NCBI GenBank assembly: GCA_018712915.1
Contig: DVGC01000057.1
Span: forward strand, 1 to 64,000
Direction of reading: 5' to 3'
Length of the DNA stretch: 64,000 nt
From: Candidatus Copromonas faecavium (nom. illeg.)
GTDB taxonomy: Bacteria > Bacillota > Clostridia > Lachnospirales > Lachnospiraceae
Shown: in pieces, positions 51,430 through 59,622 of the stretch
Layout of the letters: each line of letters opens with the position of its first letter
How positions within the stretch are numbered: position 1 is the stretch's first letter
Program-made: the position numbers and the translations under genes
Notes under the pieces: model-generated
Database searches by the model: none
Seen by the model: the letters and a program-made list of their open reading frames with translations, nothing else
Told to the model about the DNA's origin: nothing

Positions 51430-53283
51430 ATGGATCGGTATCAGGTGCTAAAGCATTATTTTGGATATGACAGCTTCCGCCCGGGGCAGGAATCACTGAT
51501 AGAAGGGCTGCTGTCCGGCCGGGATGTCCTCGGAATTATGCCCACAGGAAGCGGAAAATCCCTTTGCTATCAGGTTCCGGCGCTGATGTTTTCCGGGATC
51601 ACACTGGTAATTTCGCCTCTGATTTCCCTGATGAAGGATCAGGTAGCTGCTTTAAATCAGGCTGGTGTTCATGCGGCATATCTCAACAGCTCCCTGACGC
51701 CGGGCCAGTACCGGACGGCTCTCCGGTATGCGAAGGAAGGACGGTATTCCCTGATTTATGTAGCTCCGGAACGGCTGGTGACGCCGGAGTTCCTGGATTT
51801 TGCCCTTGGCACGGAAATTTCCATGGTGGCCGTGGACGAGGCTCACTGCGTGTCCCAGTGGGGACAGGACTTCAGACCCAGTTATCTGAAAATTTCCGAA
51901 TTTATCCGCATGCTGCCGAAGCGTCCTGTGGTCGGGGCCTTTACGGCTACTGCCACAAAGGAGGTACGGGAAGATATTGTCGATTTTCTGATGCTGCAGG
52001 AACCGCTTGTTTCTGCCACCGGTTTTGACCGTCCCAACCTGTATTTCGGCGTCCTTTCACCGAAGGACAAGTATGGGGCGCTGAAAAATTTTATCCAGCT
52101 GCGGCCCGGACGGTGCGGGATCATCTACTGTCTGACCAGGAAGCTGGTGGAGGAGGTTTGCGGGAAGCTGATGAAGGACGGCTTTTCCGTCACCAGATAC
52201 CATGCCGGACTGTCGGATCAGGAGAGAAGGGACAACCAGGACGATTTTATTTATGACAGGGCCCAGATCATGGTGGCCACCAATGCGTTCGGCATGGGAA
52301 TCGACAAATCCAACGTCCGGTGGGTGGTTCATTACAACATGCCCAAGGATATGGAAAGCTATTACCAGGAAGCGGGGAGAGCCGGAAGGGACGGGGAACC
52401 GGCGGAGTGCATTCTCCTTTACGGCGCTCAGGATACAGCCTTAAATCAGTTCCTGATAGAACGGGGAGAGGAGCATCCGGAGCTGGATTCGTTTACCAGA
52501 GATCTGATTCGGGAACGGGATCGGGAACGGTTAAAGAAGATGACCTTTTACTGCTTTACCAGGGACTGTCTCAGGGAGTATATTCTGCGTTATTTCGGCG
52601 AGTATGGTTCCAATTACTGCGGAAACTGTTCCAACTGCCTGAGCCAGTTTGAGACGGTGGATATGACAGATGTTTCGGCGGCTCTTCTGGGCTGCGTAAA
52701 GGAATGCGGCGGACGGTACGGAATGACGGTGATTCTTGATACCCTGCGGGGCGCCAGTACGGCGAAAATCCGTCAGTATCATCTGGAGAACAATTCCTTT
52801 TACGGCTCCTGCTCCAAAGTTTCCGTCCATCGCCTCCGACAGGTATTCCAGGAGCTTTTGATTCGTGGATATCTGAAAACCACGGAGGATGAATACCGGC
52901 TGGTGAAACTGACGGAACGCTCGGAGGAAGTGCTGTCCGGGGAGCGTTTCTTTATGAAGATGGCAAAGGAGGAGCCGGTTTTTGGGACTGATGGAAAGGG
53001 AAAAGAAAAGGGAAGGAAGAAAAAGGCCCTGGTTTCCGGGATGGGAGAGCAGGAGGAAACGCTGTTTGAACGGCTGCGTGCCCTGCGGGCCAGGACGGCC
53101 AGGGAAGAAAGGGTGCCGCCCTACCTTGTATTTTCCGACAAGACGCTGGTACATATGTGCCTTTTAAAGCCGCAGACCAGAGAGGATATGCTCCGGGTTT
53201 CCGGAGTGGGAGAGCATAAGCTGGAAAAATACGGTGAGCGCTTCCTTTCAGAAATCAGAGAGTTCCAAAAGGAAGGCCAATGA
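51430..53283 (+). CDS. recQ: ATP-dependent DNA helicase RecQ
   Basis: 3'-5' superfamily 2 helicase for recombinational repair, 617 aa. Motif 0 YFGYDSFRPGQES, Walker A MPTGSGKS, DEAH in VAVDEAHCVSQWGQDFRPSY (in part), motif VI with YYQEAGRAGRDG. The RecQ-Ct zinc cysteines are in YCGNCSNC after CFTRDCLREY, followed by a winged helix (KVSVHRLRQVFQELL) and a C-terminal HRDC domain (PYLVFSDKTLVHMC). AGGAATG-AAAG is the weak ribosome site. Its last 29 bases overlap the 3' end of the opposing traX gene. Confidence 0.95.
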   Translation: MDRYQVLKHYFGYDSFRPGQESLIEGLLSGRDVLGIMPTGSGKSLCYQVPALMFSGITLVISPLISLMKDQVAALNQAGVHAAYLNSSLTPGQYRTALRYAKEGRYSLIYVAPERLVTPEFLDFALGTEISMVAVDEAHCVSQWGQDFRPSYLKISEFIRMLPKRPVVGAFTATATKEVREDIVDFLMLQEPLVSATGFDRPNLYFGVLSPKDKYGALKNFIQLRPGRCGIIYCLTRKLVEEVCGKLMKDGFSVTRYHAGLSDQERRDNQDDFIYDRAQIMVATNAFGMGIDKSNVRWVVHYNMPKDMESYYQEAGRAGRDGEPAECILLYGAQDTALNQFLIERGEEHPELDSFTRDLIRERDRERLKKMTFYCFTRDCLREYILRYFGEYGSNYCGNCSNCLSQFETVDMTDVSAALLGCVKECGGRYGMTVILDTLRGASTAKIRQYHLENNSFYGSCSKVSVHRLRQVFQELLIRGYLKTTEDEYRLVKLTERSEEVLSGERFFMKMAKEEPVFGTDGKGKEKGRKKKALVSGMGEQEETLFERLRALRARTAREERVPPYLVFSDKTLVHMCLLKPQTREDMLRVSGVGEHKLEKYGERFLSEIREFQKEGQ

Positions 53284-54034
53284 GAAAAATAAGGAACAGA
53301 TGGGCCGGATAGTAACAGTAAAAGAACCATTTGGTAATCTTCGGGTTTACGTTTGTGTGCAGGTAGATAAAGGGCAGGGCCAGGAGGGCGAAAATCTCAA
53401 ACCCCATGGCGTGGCTGCCGATTTTTAAGGCCAGCGGATCTTCCATGTATCCGTTTACGGCCGGCAGGTAGGAGAGGGTGTAAAGAAGAGCGCCAAGCCA
53501 TGGCTTGTTTCTGCAGAGATAAAAGATTAACATCAGAATCAGCCCGGTCATGGCATAATCAAAGTTTACCAGGTTCAGGAGAAGAACGCCGGCAAAAAAC
53601 AGCCGCCATTTCCGCTCTTTAAAGCCCCATGCGGAGAGCAGGCTGACCAACAGGGTAAAAAAGATGTTCAGGTTGAAAAGATTTCCCAGGATATCATCCG
53701 CGTTGAAGGCAAGGATCCAGAAGGGCTGGGAGATGAGGGCGAAGGCCGTCAGGCGCAGCGCATATTTTTTAATATCCCTGGTATAGAGCATCCCCACAGT
53801 CAGGCAGTAGGAAAAGAGCGGAAAAGCGATTCTCCCGATCCAGCGGAAGGCCGGGTACTGGGGAAAGAAGGCGCCTCCGATATGGTCGATGGTCATGGCG
53901 ATGATGGCAATCAGCTTGATAAAGCCGGTATCCAGATTGGTTTTCAGCCTGGGGCCCTGCAGGGCATCTGGCGCTGGCTGCGTAATGCTGCGCTCCTTGA
54001 AGCTCTGCATGCCGTTTTGTGTCAATTCCTGCAT
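53255..54034 (-). CDS. TraX family membrane protein
   Basis: 259 aa, about eight membrane spans, matching the TraX family: begins LDTGFIKLIAIIAMTIDHIG (in part), with the charged DH pair in the first span, then RWIGRIAFPLFSYCLTVG. In the F plasmid TraX acetylates pilin; chromosomal Firmicutes copies have no known substrate but are acyltransferase-like. The start at 54034 has GAGG eight bases upstream; a 40-residue longer frame crosses the degenerate repeats at 54104-54250 and is rejected. The 3' end overlaps recQ by 29 bases. Confidence 0.87.
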   Translation of the reverse strand: MQELTQNGMQSFKERSITQPAPDALQGPRLKTNLDTGFIKLIAIIAMTIDHIGGAFFPQYPAFRWIGRIAFPLFSYCLTVGMLYTRDIKKYALRLTAFALISQPFWILAFNADDILGNLFNLNIFFTLLVSLLSAWGFKERKWRLFFAGVLLLNLVNFDYAMTGLILMLIFYLCRNKPWLGALLYTLSYLPAVNGYMEDPLALKIGSHAMGFEIFALLALPFIYLHTNVNPKITKWFFYCYYPAHLFLIFLIGLPFGTL

Positions 54035-54103
54035 AATAGATTCCTCGTCTTTCTGTCCTTTGTTTTCCGGCAGATGTTCTGTCTGAAATTCCGGAGAGAG
54101 CAG

Positions 54104-54250
54104 TTCGGACTGTGCTCGCTGGTTCCGTCCGGCTGTGATAGATGCACGGCGCATTCAAAAAGCCGTATGTCCGGACTGCGCCCGCTGATGATGTCAGACT
54201 GTGCTGCATGTGCGGCGCGTTCGGAAGAATGGAATGTCCGGACTGCGCTC
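54104..54250. repeat. Degenerate 66-67-bp repeat in the traX leader
   Basis: The word (T/C)CGGACTG(T/C)GC starts at 54104, 54170 and 54237, period 66-67. The spacers also align: GATGCACGGCGCATTC (54141) with GCATGTGCGGCGCGTTC (54206). The region lies in the predicted untranslated leader of traX on the minus strand. Nothing else is visible between the traX start and its promoter. Confidence 0.65.
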
Positions 54251-54267
54251 GCCGACTTTACCAGATT

Positions 54268-54296
54268 GTTATATCACAGGACAGAAGAAATGGCAA
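54268..54296 (-). promoter_or_regulatory. Promoter of traX
   Basis: On the minus strand TTGCCA (54291-54296), 17 bases, TATAAC (54268-54273) with TGn extension. The leader before traX would be about 225 bases. Confidence 0.6.
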
Positions 54297-54308
54297 TTGC
54301 CGCGGGCC

Positions 54309-54337
54309 TTGACTTTCCCTGCAAAACGTGCTAAGAT
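54309..54337 (+). promoter_or_regulatory. Promoter of the tmRNA gene
   Basis: TTGACT (54309-54314), 17 bases, TAAGAT (54332-54337), about 30 bases before the mature 5' end. Confidence 0.75.
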
Positions 54338-54366
54338 GAGGCATGCTCCAAAGAGAGCGCCAGTAA

Positions 54367-54710
54367 GGGCTTGTACTGGTTTCGACGGGGGCTATGAAGC
54401 TGGTGAAGCTATCCGCATGCGATGCGTTAAATGGCAAACCTAAATATAAACGCTAACGACAACGAATTAGCATTTGCAGCTTAATTAAAGCTGCTGTCGG
54501 CCTCAGGGCACCCGCACCCTGAATCACCGGCATCATTTGATGCGGGAAACGACACGTGCTAAGCTTTGCGCACGCGGGCGTAGGATGAAGCTACTGAAGA
54601 CGTCAGGATGTCTGTTTCCGGACGCCGGAGGGAATGTCAAAGAACAGACTATGATAGTAGAAGAACAGGGGATTGGTTTTCGGACAGGGGTTCGATTCCC
54701 CTCAGGTCCA
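54367..54710 (+). ncRNA. ssrA: tmRNA (transfer-messenger RNA)
   Basis: A 344-base tmRNA. The 5' end GGGCTTG pairs with CAGGTCC (54703-54709) to form the acceptor stem, the D-like part reads GGTTTCGACGGGGG, and the T arm has GGTTCGATTCC. The tag frame resumes at GCT 54452 and ends at TAA 54482-54484, encoding ANDNELAFAA, the expected Ala-rich degradation tag read by ClpXP. CCA is not encoded. A strong terminator follows. Its protein partner smpB and RNase R lie 6-9 kb upstream. Confidence 0.97.
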
Positions 54711-54720
54711 CGAATGAAAC

Positions 54721-54770
54721 ACCCGGCAGATGCGCTGTATGTAACGCAACTGCCGGGTATTTCTGTTTCC
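54721..54770 (+). terminator. Terminator of the tmRNA gene
   Basis: ACCCGGCAG (54721-54729) pairs with CTGCCGGGT (54750-54758), with an inner TGCG/CGCA pair, then a T-rich tail. Confidence 0.8.
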
Positions 54771-54857
54771 TGATATGTTTTTATGCCGCGCAACCGCTGC
54801 TTTTGGTGAATTCACTCCGGGCAAAAACGAAAATCGCAAAGCCGCTTTCCCGGACTC

Positions 54858-55013
54858 CTATTCCCTTTCTTTTGCGCTTTCCCGTTCCCGGACCATTTTC
54901 CAAATCATATCGTGCATCCACTGAACCGTATCTTTCAGATCATCATTTTCTTTCTGCAATTTACGAAGTTTCTCCTCCAGTTCCTGGATTTTTCTGTCTT
55001 TCTCATCGAACAT
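54858..55013 (-). CDS. Small coiled-coil protein of unknown function (51 aa)
   Basis: Fifty-one residues, MFDEKDRKIQELEEKLRKLQ to the charged end RERESAKERE. The middle is a heptad coiled coil (IQELEEKLRKLQKENDDL) and the rest has tryptophans (VQWMHDMIWKMV). AGGG lies five bases before the start codon at 55013, and a good promoter sits just upstream at 55047-55075, which argues for a real gene and against a longer 78-codon version. A dimerising or membrane-surface role is possible; no family recognised. Confidence 0.6.
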   Translation of the reverse strand: MFDEKDRKIQELEEKLRKLQKENDDLKDTVQWMHDMIWKMVRERESAKERE

Positions 55014-55046
55014 GAATTCCCTCACCACAGCCTTTCTGTCAGAAAA

Positions 55047-55075
55047 AGTATACCATGATTTCCATTTCATGTCCA
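55047..55075 (-). promoter_or_regulatory. Promoter of the 51-aa coiled-coil gene
   Basis: On the minus strand TGGACA (55070-55075), 17 bases, TATACT (55047-55052). Confidence 0.6.
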
Positions 55076-55223
55076 GAATGCGATATTCGGGCATTCATTT
55101 TCCGGCGATTTTTCCTGCCGGAGTCATTCCGTCTGTGTTTTAAAATTCTTTTATCGTACTGCTTTGAACATCCCGTACGGATCGGTCTGCGGGTTTTGAT
55201 TGCCTGTGCCTGAACCGGCTTCC

Positions 55224-55727
55224 TTAGACTCTCTGGATTTCCTTTCCGGTCTTTTCCATGAGAAAGGCCCGAAATTCCTCCGGGCTGCCGCCGGACAGAG
55301 TCTTCTTATCATAAGCCTGTCCGTGGCTGTTGTCAAAGACAAACACAAAATATTGTTCTGTTTCCGCAAGGATGGCAATGGCGGCATATGAAAATTCCGT
55401 TACGCCGATGGCCGTTCTGGAAACGTAGTTTTCGGGGAAAAATGTTGTATCGGAACGCTCTGTTCCTTTTAACATCCGTTTTCTGGCCACATACCCATTG
55501 AGCCGATCCTCAAACAAAAGGACCAGCAGAATCAGGACTGCGGCGGCCCAGGTGACAGCCGTTCCCTTTTCATTCCCAAAGATTGCCAGAAACACTGCCA
55601 GGAGAATGACGGCTGCACCAAAAATATGAGTCCGGCGGCTGTGTCTTTTCCGTATGGTCTTTCGCAGGACCCTGGACATAGCGGTAAACGCTTCCTTTCG
55701 ATATTCTGTCGTTACATGAAATTCCAT
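55224..55727 (-). CDS. YcxB-like membrane protein
   Basis: 167 aa. Two adjacent membrane spans (IFGAAVILLAVFLAIFG and AVTWAAAVLILLVLLFE) follow a basic head, and a soluble C-terminal domain (DTTFFPENYVSRTAIGVTEF, in part; YFVFVFDNSHGQAYDKKTL) resembles the YcxB-like domain, a PH-like fold seen in small Firmicutes membrane proteins of unknown role. Start 55727 has GGGAGGG about four bases upstream; a longer frame to 55808 has no site. The next gene upstream on this strand ends 49 bases away, so the two may be co-transcribed. Confidence 0.7.
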   Translation of the reverse strand: MEFHVTTEYRKEAFTAMSRVLRKTIRKRHSRRTHIFGAAVILLAVFLAIFGNEKGTAVTWAAAVLILLVLLFEDRLNGYVARKRMLKGTERSDTTFFPENYVSRTAIGVTEFSYAAIAILAETEQYFVFVFDNSHGQAYDKKTLSGGSPEEFRAFLMEKTGKEIQRV

Positions 55728-55776
55728 GTTTCCCTCCCTGCTGCGTCTTTTGTGCTGCTTTGTTCGGCTGCTTTTC

Positions 55777-56088
55777 CTACCACTGAATGAGAATTCCTGC
55801 CGCAGCAATCAGTATGATGATGAGCGCCAGGATTCGGCGAATGGTCCGGCCTCTGTTTTCTGTCGTGACGGAAAACAGAACGATGGAGGCAAAGAAGACG
55901 GCCAGCGCAAGAACCGCGCTGTAATGCCAGCCCTCTGTACCGGCGGACCAGGGCTCAAAGCCCAGCCAGAGAATGACCTGATCTCCCAGGCAGACGCCGG
56001 TTTTCTTCCATGTGACGCCAAATATAAGTGAGACAGCCATCAGAATAATGGACAGCAGACGCAAAACAATTTTTGTTTCCTTTTTCAT
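55777..56088 (-). CDS. Small three-span membrane protein of unknown function (103 aa)
   Basis: 103 aa: spans IVLRLLSIILMAVSLIFGVTW, SAVLALAVFFASIVLFSV and ILALIIILIAAAGILIQW, with a periplasm-side loop of about 30 residues. I recognise no family. The ATG at 56088 has GGAGG six bases upstream and is preferred over the ATG at 56094, which abuts that site. It lies just before the YcxB-like gene on the same strand and could be its partner. Confidence 0.6.
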   Translation of the reverse strand: MKKETKIVLRLLSIILMAVSLIFGVTWKKTGVCLGDQVILWLGFEPWSAGTEGWHYSAVLALAVFFASIVLFSVTTENRGRTIRRILALIIILIAAAGILIQW

Positions 56089-56354
56089 ACCCATCCTCCC
56101 TCCGCTCTTTCGTTTCTGCTTTCAGTTTATCTCAGAAACAAAGGAAAGGGAAGCATTTTGAGAGAACAGTAAGAATCTATAAGAAAGACGTAAATTTATT
56201 TACTGAAACCTTACAGGGAAATACCCCGGCAAAGGAAAATGGATGTTCCTGCAGACATGCGGCGAAAGCAGGGAGCTCTGCCGGACTCGCCCTTCATGCA
56301 GGAGACCTGTCAGAAACGGGAGTCTGCGCAGGCCGTTTTCCGTGTCGAAAAGGA

Positions 56355-56383
56355 TTGCTTCATAAGAGACTTTGGGATATAAT
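56355..56383 (+). promoter_or_regulatory. Promoter of the MATE transporter gene
   Basis: TTGCTT (56355-56360), 17 bases, TATAAT (56378-56383). I see nothing else in the 377-base gap 56089-56465. Confidence 0.7.
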
Positions 56384-56465
56384 GGGAGGAAGGTCTGCCT
56401 GAGGCGGTTTATTCAGGCAGGATTATAAATAAGCGAAAGCGTAATGATGGATGGAGGCGGTGAAA

Positions 56466-57839
56466 ATGACAGCGGTGCAGAATGATTTTTCTCAGGGAAG
56501 TGTGGTGAAAAACATTGCCAATCTGGCGCTGCCAATGACTCTTGCACAGCTGGTGAATGTACTTTACAATGTGGTGGACCGGGTCTATATCGGCCATATG
56601 CCGCAGAATGCAACGGAATCCCTTACCGGACTTGGCCTCTGCCTTCCGGTGATTTCCATCGTGATTGCCTTTGCCAATCTGTTCGGAATGGGAGGAGCAC
56701 CGCTGTGCTCCATCGAACGTGGGCGCGGAAATGAAAAAGAAGCGGAACGGATTATGGGAAACGCATTTACTCTGCTGGTTATTTCCGGACTGATTCTGAC
56801 CGCGATAGGGCTGATATTCAAGCGGCCGCTTTTGTATCTGTTCGGGGCCAGTGATGTGACTTATCCTTATGCCGACGCTTATATGACCATATATCTGCTT
56901 GGAAGCGTTTTTGTCATGGTCGGGCTGGGAATGAATGCTTTTATTAATTCCCAGGGCTTTGCCAAAATCGGAATGCTTACGGTACTTTTGGGTGCTGTTG
57001 CCAACCTGATTCTGGATCCGGTTTTTATTTTTGCTTTTGATATGGGCGTGAGGGGAGCGGCTGTTGCCACAGTTATTTCCCAGTTTATGTCAGCAGTTTG
57101 GGTATTTCGGTTCCTGACGGGGGATCAGGCAATTTTAAAGCTGAAACGGTCCACGCTCAAACTGGAAATGCGCCGGGTAAAAAAGATCACTTCCATGGGA
57201 ATTTCCACCTTTATGGCCGGCTTTACCAACAGCCTGGTTTCCATCGTCTGCAACTCCACTCTTCAGGGCTGGGGCGGCGATCTGTATGTGGGAGTGATGA
57301 CGGTTCTTCATTCCGTCCGGGAGATTGCAGAGAACCTGGTAAAGGGACTGACCAACGGAACTCAGCCGTTCCTTGGCTTCAACTACGGAGCAGGGGAGTA
57401 TGGACGGGTAAAACAGGCAATCAAATTCATGTCGGCCGTCACAATTTCCTTTACTGTGCTTTGCTGGATCCTGATTTCCGTTTTTCCGGAATTTTTTATC
57501 CGGATTTTCAATCAGGAGCCGGAGCTTGTGAAAGCAGCCGTTCCATCCATCCGTGTGTATTTCTTTGGCTTTTGCTTTATGTCTCTGCAGTTTGCAGGTC
57601 AGGCCAGCTTTGTTGGCCTGGGAAAGGCAAAACAGGCCACATTCTTTTCGATTTTCCGTAAGGTAATTATTGTGGTGCCGCTGACCGTTCTTCTTCCTTA
57701 TCTGGGAGGACTGGGACCCATGGGGGTATTCCTGGCAGAGCCGGTTTCCAATCTCATTGGCGGAGGCGCCTGCTACGGAACCATGCTGTATATGATATGG
57801 CCTGAGCTGGATGGAAAAAAGAAGAACGAGAACCACTGA
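56466..57839 (+). CDS. MATE family multidrug efflux transporter
   Basis: 457 aa, twelve predicted spans in two six-helix halves, both beginning with MATE-like segments (IANLALPMTLAQLVNVLYNVVDRVYIG, in part; SMGISTFMAGFTNSLVSIVCN, in part). It uses a Na+ or H+ gradient to export cationic drugs or metabolites; substrate unknown. MFLAEP-like ends (GPMGVFLAEPVSNLIGG) are typical of the NorM/DinF branch. ATG 56466 has GGAGG eight bases upstream; ATG 56451 overlaps that site. It is a single gene with its own promoter. Confidence 0.93.
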   Translation: MTAVQNDFSQGSVVKNIANLALPMTLAQLVNVLYNVVDRVYIGHMPQNATESLTGLGLCLPVISIVIAFANLFGMGGAPLCSIERGRGNEKEAERIMGNAFTLLVISGLILTAIGLIFKRPLLYLFGASDVTYPYADAYMTIYLLGSVFVMVGLGMNAFINSQGFAKIGMLTVLLGAVANLILDPVFIFAFDMGVRGAAVATVISQFMSAVWVFRFLTGDQAILKLKRSTLKLEMRRVKKITSMGISTFMAGFTNSLVSIVCNSTLQGWGGDLYVGVMTVLHSVREIAENLVKGLTNGTQPFLGFNYGAGEYGRVKQAIKFMSAVTISFTVLCWILISVFPEFFIRIFNQEPELVKAAVPSIRVYFFGFCFMSLQFAGQASFVGLGKAKQATFFSIFRKVIIVVPLTVLLPYLGGLGPMGVFLAEPVSNLIGGGACYGTMLYMIWPELDGKKKNENH

Positions 57840-58075
57840 CCGGCGGTGTTTCACAAGGAATTGCTTTTCATGGCTGCGGGAATCCGAAGCGCAGCAAATG
57901 CCTGAAGCAGAAAGCGTATGGAAATTATAAAAGTTTCAGGAAGTATGAAAGGGAAGAAAACGCGGAAAGCTTTGTGGGAGCAGAAGGACAGAAAGAAAAT
58001 AGCAGAACATAGAGCAATGATAAAGTCAGGAATATAACAAAGTCAGGAACACCATAAAAAGAAAGGGATTATGAT

Positions 58076-58549
58076 ATGGGAAACAAGATAAAAAAGGATG
58101 AACCGGCTCAGCTGCAGGATTTGCCAAAATTGAAAATAAAGTATACATATGCGGTGCCGGTTATGGGACTTGCAGATGCATTAGCCATGTTCAGCTTCTA
58201 TATGAACCCGGCCACCGACGGAAACATGGCGCTGAAGCTGTTTTTCCTGTTTTTTGCCGCAGTAGGAATTGGTTTTATGTATTGGGGACTGAAATGGAAG
58301 ATTACGGCGGATGGAAAAGCGATTGTTATTCATCCGGCTTTTGGCAGGAAGAAAACTCTTCCATTCCGGGAATTAAAGAAAGCAGTCATCCATAAACGGA
58401 GACAGACGGAAACATTTTCTTACTATGAACTGGTGGATCAGGATAACCAGGTGTTTGCCAAGCTGTATCCGATTATGAAAGACAGTTCCACCTTGTTGGC
58501 CCGTATTAAACGGCTGAAATTTCCTGTTGCGGAAGTTTATGACAAGTAG
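58076..58549 (+). CDS. Two-span membrane protein with a PH-like cytoplasmic domain
   Basis: 157 aa. A hydrophilic head, two spans (YAVPVMGLADALAMFSFYM and LFFLFFAAVGIGFMYWGL), then a beta-rich domain (KWKITADGKAIVIHPAFGRKKT, in part; LPFRELKKAVIHKRR) that has the strand pattern of bacterial PH domains (inference). Function unknown. AAAGGG about eight bases upstream is the ribosome site. The preceding 236 bases contain a duplicated AAAGTCAGGAA (58022, 58041) and no clear promoter. Confidence 0.65.
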   Translation: MGNKIKKDEPAQLQDLPKLKIKYTYAVPVMGLADALAMFSFYMNPATDGNMALKLFFLFFAAVGIGFMYWGLKWKITADGKAIVIHPAFGRKKTLPFRELKKAVIHKRRQTETFSYYELVDQDNQVFAKLYPIMKDSSTLLARIKRLKFPVAEVYDK

Positions 58550-58669
58550 GAATGGCGTTAAGATTGTCTGCGCATACTACCTTTGAAGCGAGAACCGCAG
58601 AATGCGGCCCAGGACATGATGTACGGCTGCAGGACGGCGGACGCGGAGGCAAAAAAGGAGGAAAATGCG

Positions 58670-58984
58670 ATGACAAACTTGAACTGTACCGTAACCACAT
58701 GCATTCATAATTCGGAAAAATGCTGCTGTAAGAGCGGAATCGTGGTGGAAGGCGCTCAGGCGAAAACCTGCTGCGATACCTGCTGCGGAAGTTTTGAGGA
58801 AAACCGGGGAGGTCTGTTCCGAAATCTGTTTAAAACGCCGGAGTCCAAGCTGATGGTGGACTGTGATGTGATGAACTGCCTGTATAATGACGACCATCAG
58901 TGCAGGGCGGAACGGATTACCATTGCCGGAGACGGGGCCAGAGCGGCTGGACAGACGGAGTGTGCCAGCTTCCGGGAACGCTAG
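58670..58984 (+). CDS. Cysteine-rich protein with two DUF1540 domains
   Basis: 104 aa with 14 or so cysteines in two DUF1540 units: NCTVTTCIHNSEKCCCKSGI (in part, ending CCDTCCGSF) and DCDVMNCLYNDDHQCRAERI (in part, ending TECASF). DUF1540 proteins are small Firmicutes proteins, probably metal-binding, of unknown role. ATG 58670 has AAGGAGG eight bases upstream; an in-frame ATG at 58583 is weaker. It is followed by a long non-coding stretch. Confidence 0.85.
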   Translation: MTNLNCTVTTCIHNSEKCCCKSGIVVEGAQAKTCCDTCCGSFEENRGGLFRNLFKTPESKLMVDCDVMNCLYNDDHQCRAERITIAGDGARAAGQTECASFRER

Positions 58985-59298
58985 AAACATCTTTACGGAA
59001 ACAGGCGTTGGATATCCGGCAGCCTGTGAAGAGATGGTCCGGCAGCCTTAAAGCCGTCTGACCGTGTATTGGCCAGGAAAATGGTTTCCGGCGGTTTCTT
59101 CGTAAAATTGCCGGAATCAGGTGGCTCATGCGGCTGCCGGCGCAGGAAAACGCTAAGAATGCGTGCAGGCGCCGTCCGTGCAGAAGGTGTAGCCCTTGAA
59201 TGTACAGCGGAGGATACAGAAAGGACTTTGCAGGAAGCGGCTGAGCACTCTTGCGGAGTCCTTTTTTAGGAAAAACTTGTTCTCTGCAAAGTCTGGGG
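58985..59298. other. Non-coding stretch upstream of the infC promoter
   Basis: No gene supported. The only structure I see is a terminator-like repeat, AAGGACT (59221-59227) with AGTCCTT (59257-59263) and TTTTTT, which might end the DUF1540 transcript. Short open frames here lack ribosome sites. Confidence 0.5.
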
Positions 59299-59401
59299 AA
59301 AAACTGAGAAAAAGCTCCATGAGAAAAAGCTTTGGAAAAGCCAGTTCCGGAAAAGCCGCAGGAAAAGTTCTGGAAAAGTCTCGTAAAATCAGTTGACAAA
59401 A
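59299..59401 (+). promoter_or_regulatory. Phased A-tracts upstream of the infC promoter
   Basis: Runs of four or five A lie at 59299, 59309, 59324, 59336, 59351, 59363, 59374 and 59385 (first bases), with spacings of 10 to 15 bases, the last four 11-12. This is a typical pattern for bent DNA or an UP-like element just before the -35 box at 59393. Confidence 0.55.
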
Positions 59402-59421
59402 GGCGGAAATCATAGTATAGT
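59393..59421 (+). promoter_or_regulatory. Promoter of infC-rpmI-rplT
   Basis: TTGACA (59393-59398), 17 bases, TATAGT (59416-59421). Confidence 0.88.
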
Positions 59422-59427
59422 AATGAG

Positions 59428-59583
59428 AGCCGTGAGATCGGCAGACAGGAAAGCAGGTATCCGCCTCACCCTGGCACGAGCAAGTGACCCGGGTTCATAG
59501 ACATTAGGTTGATTTTCATGCAGCAGCATGTGAAACCGATGCAGTTAATGAGCGGATAGTATACTATCTGCTTTTTCTTTTCT
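59428..59583 (+). promoter_or_regulatory. Attenuator leader of infC-rpmI-rplT (L20-leader type)
   Basis: Hairpins: ACCCTGGCAC-gagcaa-GTGACCCGGGT (59468-59494, two single-base bulges), a stem around TTTCATGC-agca-GCATGTGAAA (about 59507-59537), and a terminator AGCGGATA-gtatac-TATCTGCT (59551-59572) followed by TTTTTCTTTTCT. In Firmicutes this operon is autoregulated by L20 binding its leader; position and terminator fit, but the exact L20 site is not shown. Confidence 0.7.
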
Positions 59584-59622
59584 ATCAACCCGTGAGTGTG
59601 ATGAGTATGGAGGTGTACGACT

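Noticed and set aside
53255-54154. Longer traX with 40 extra N-terminal residues
   Set aside because: The extension reads through degenerate repeats and lacks a ribosome site; the ATG at 54034 has GAGG at proper spacing and a family-like start follows.
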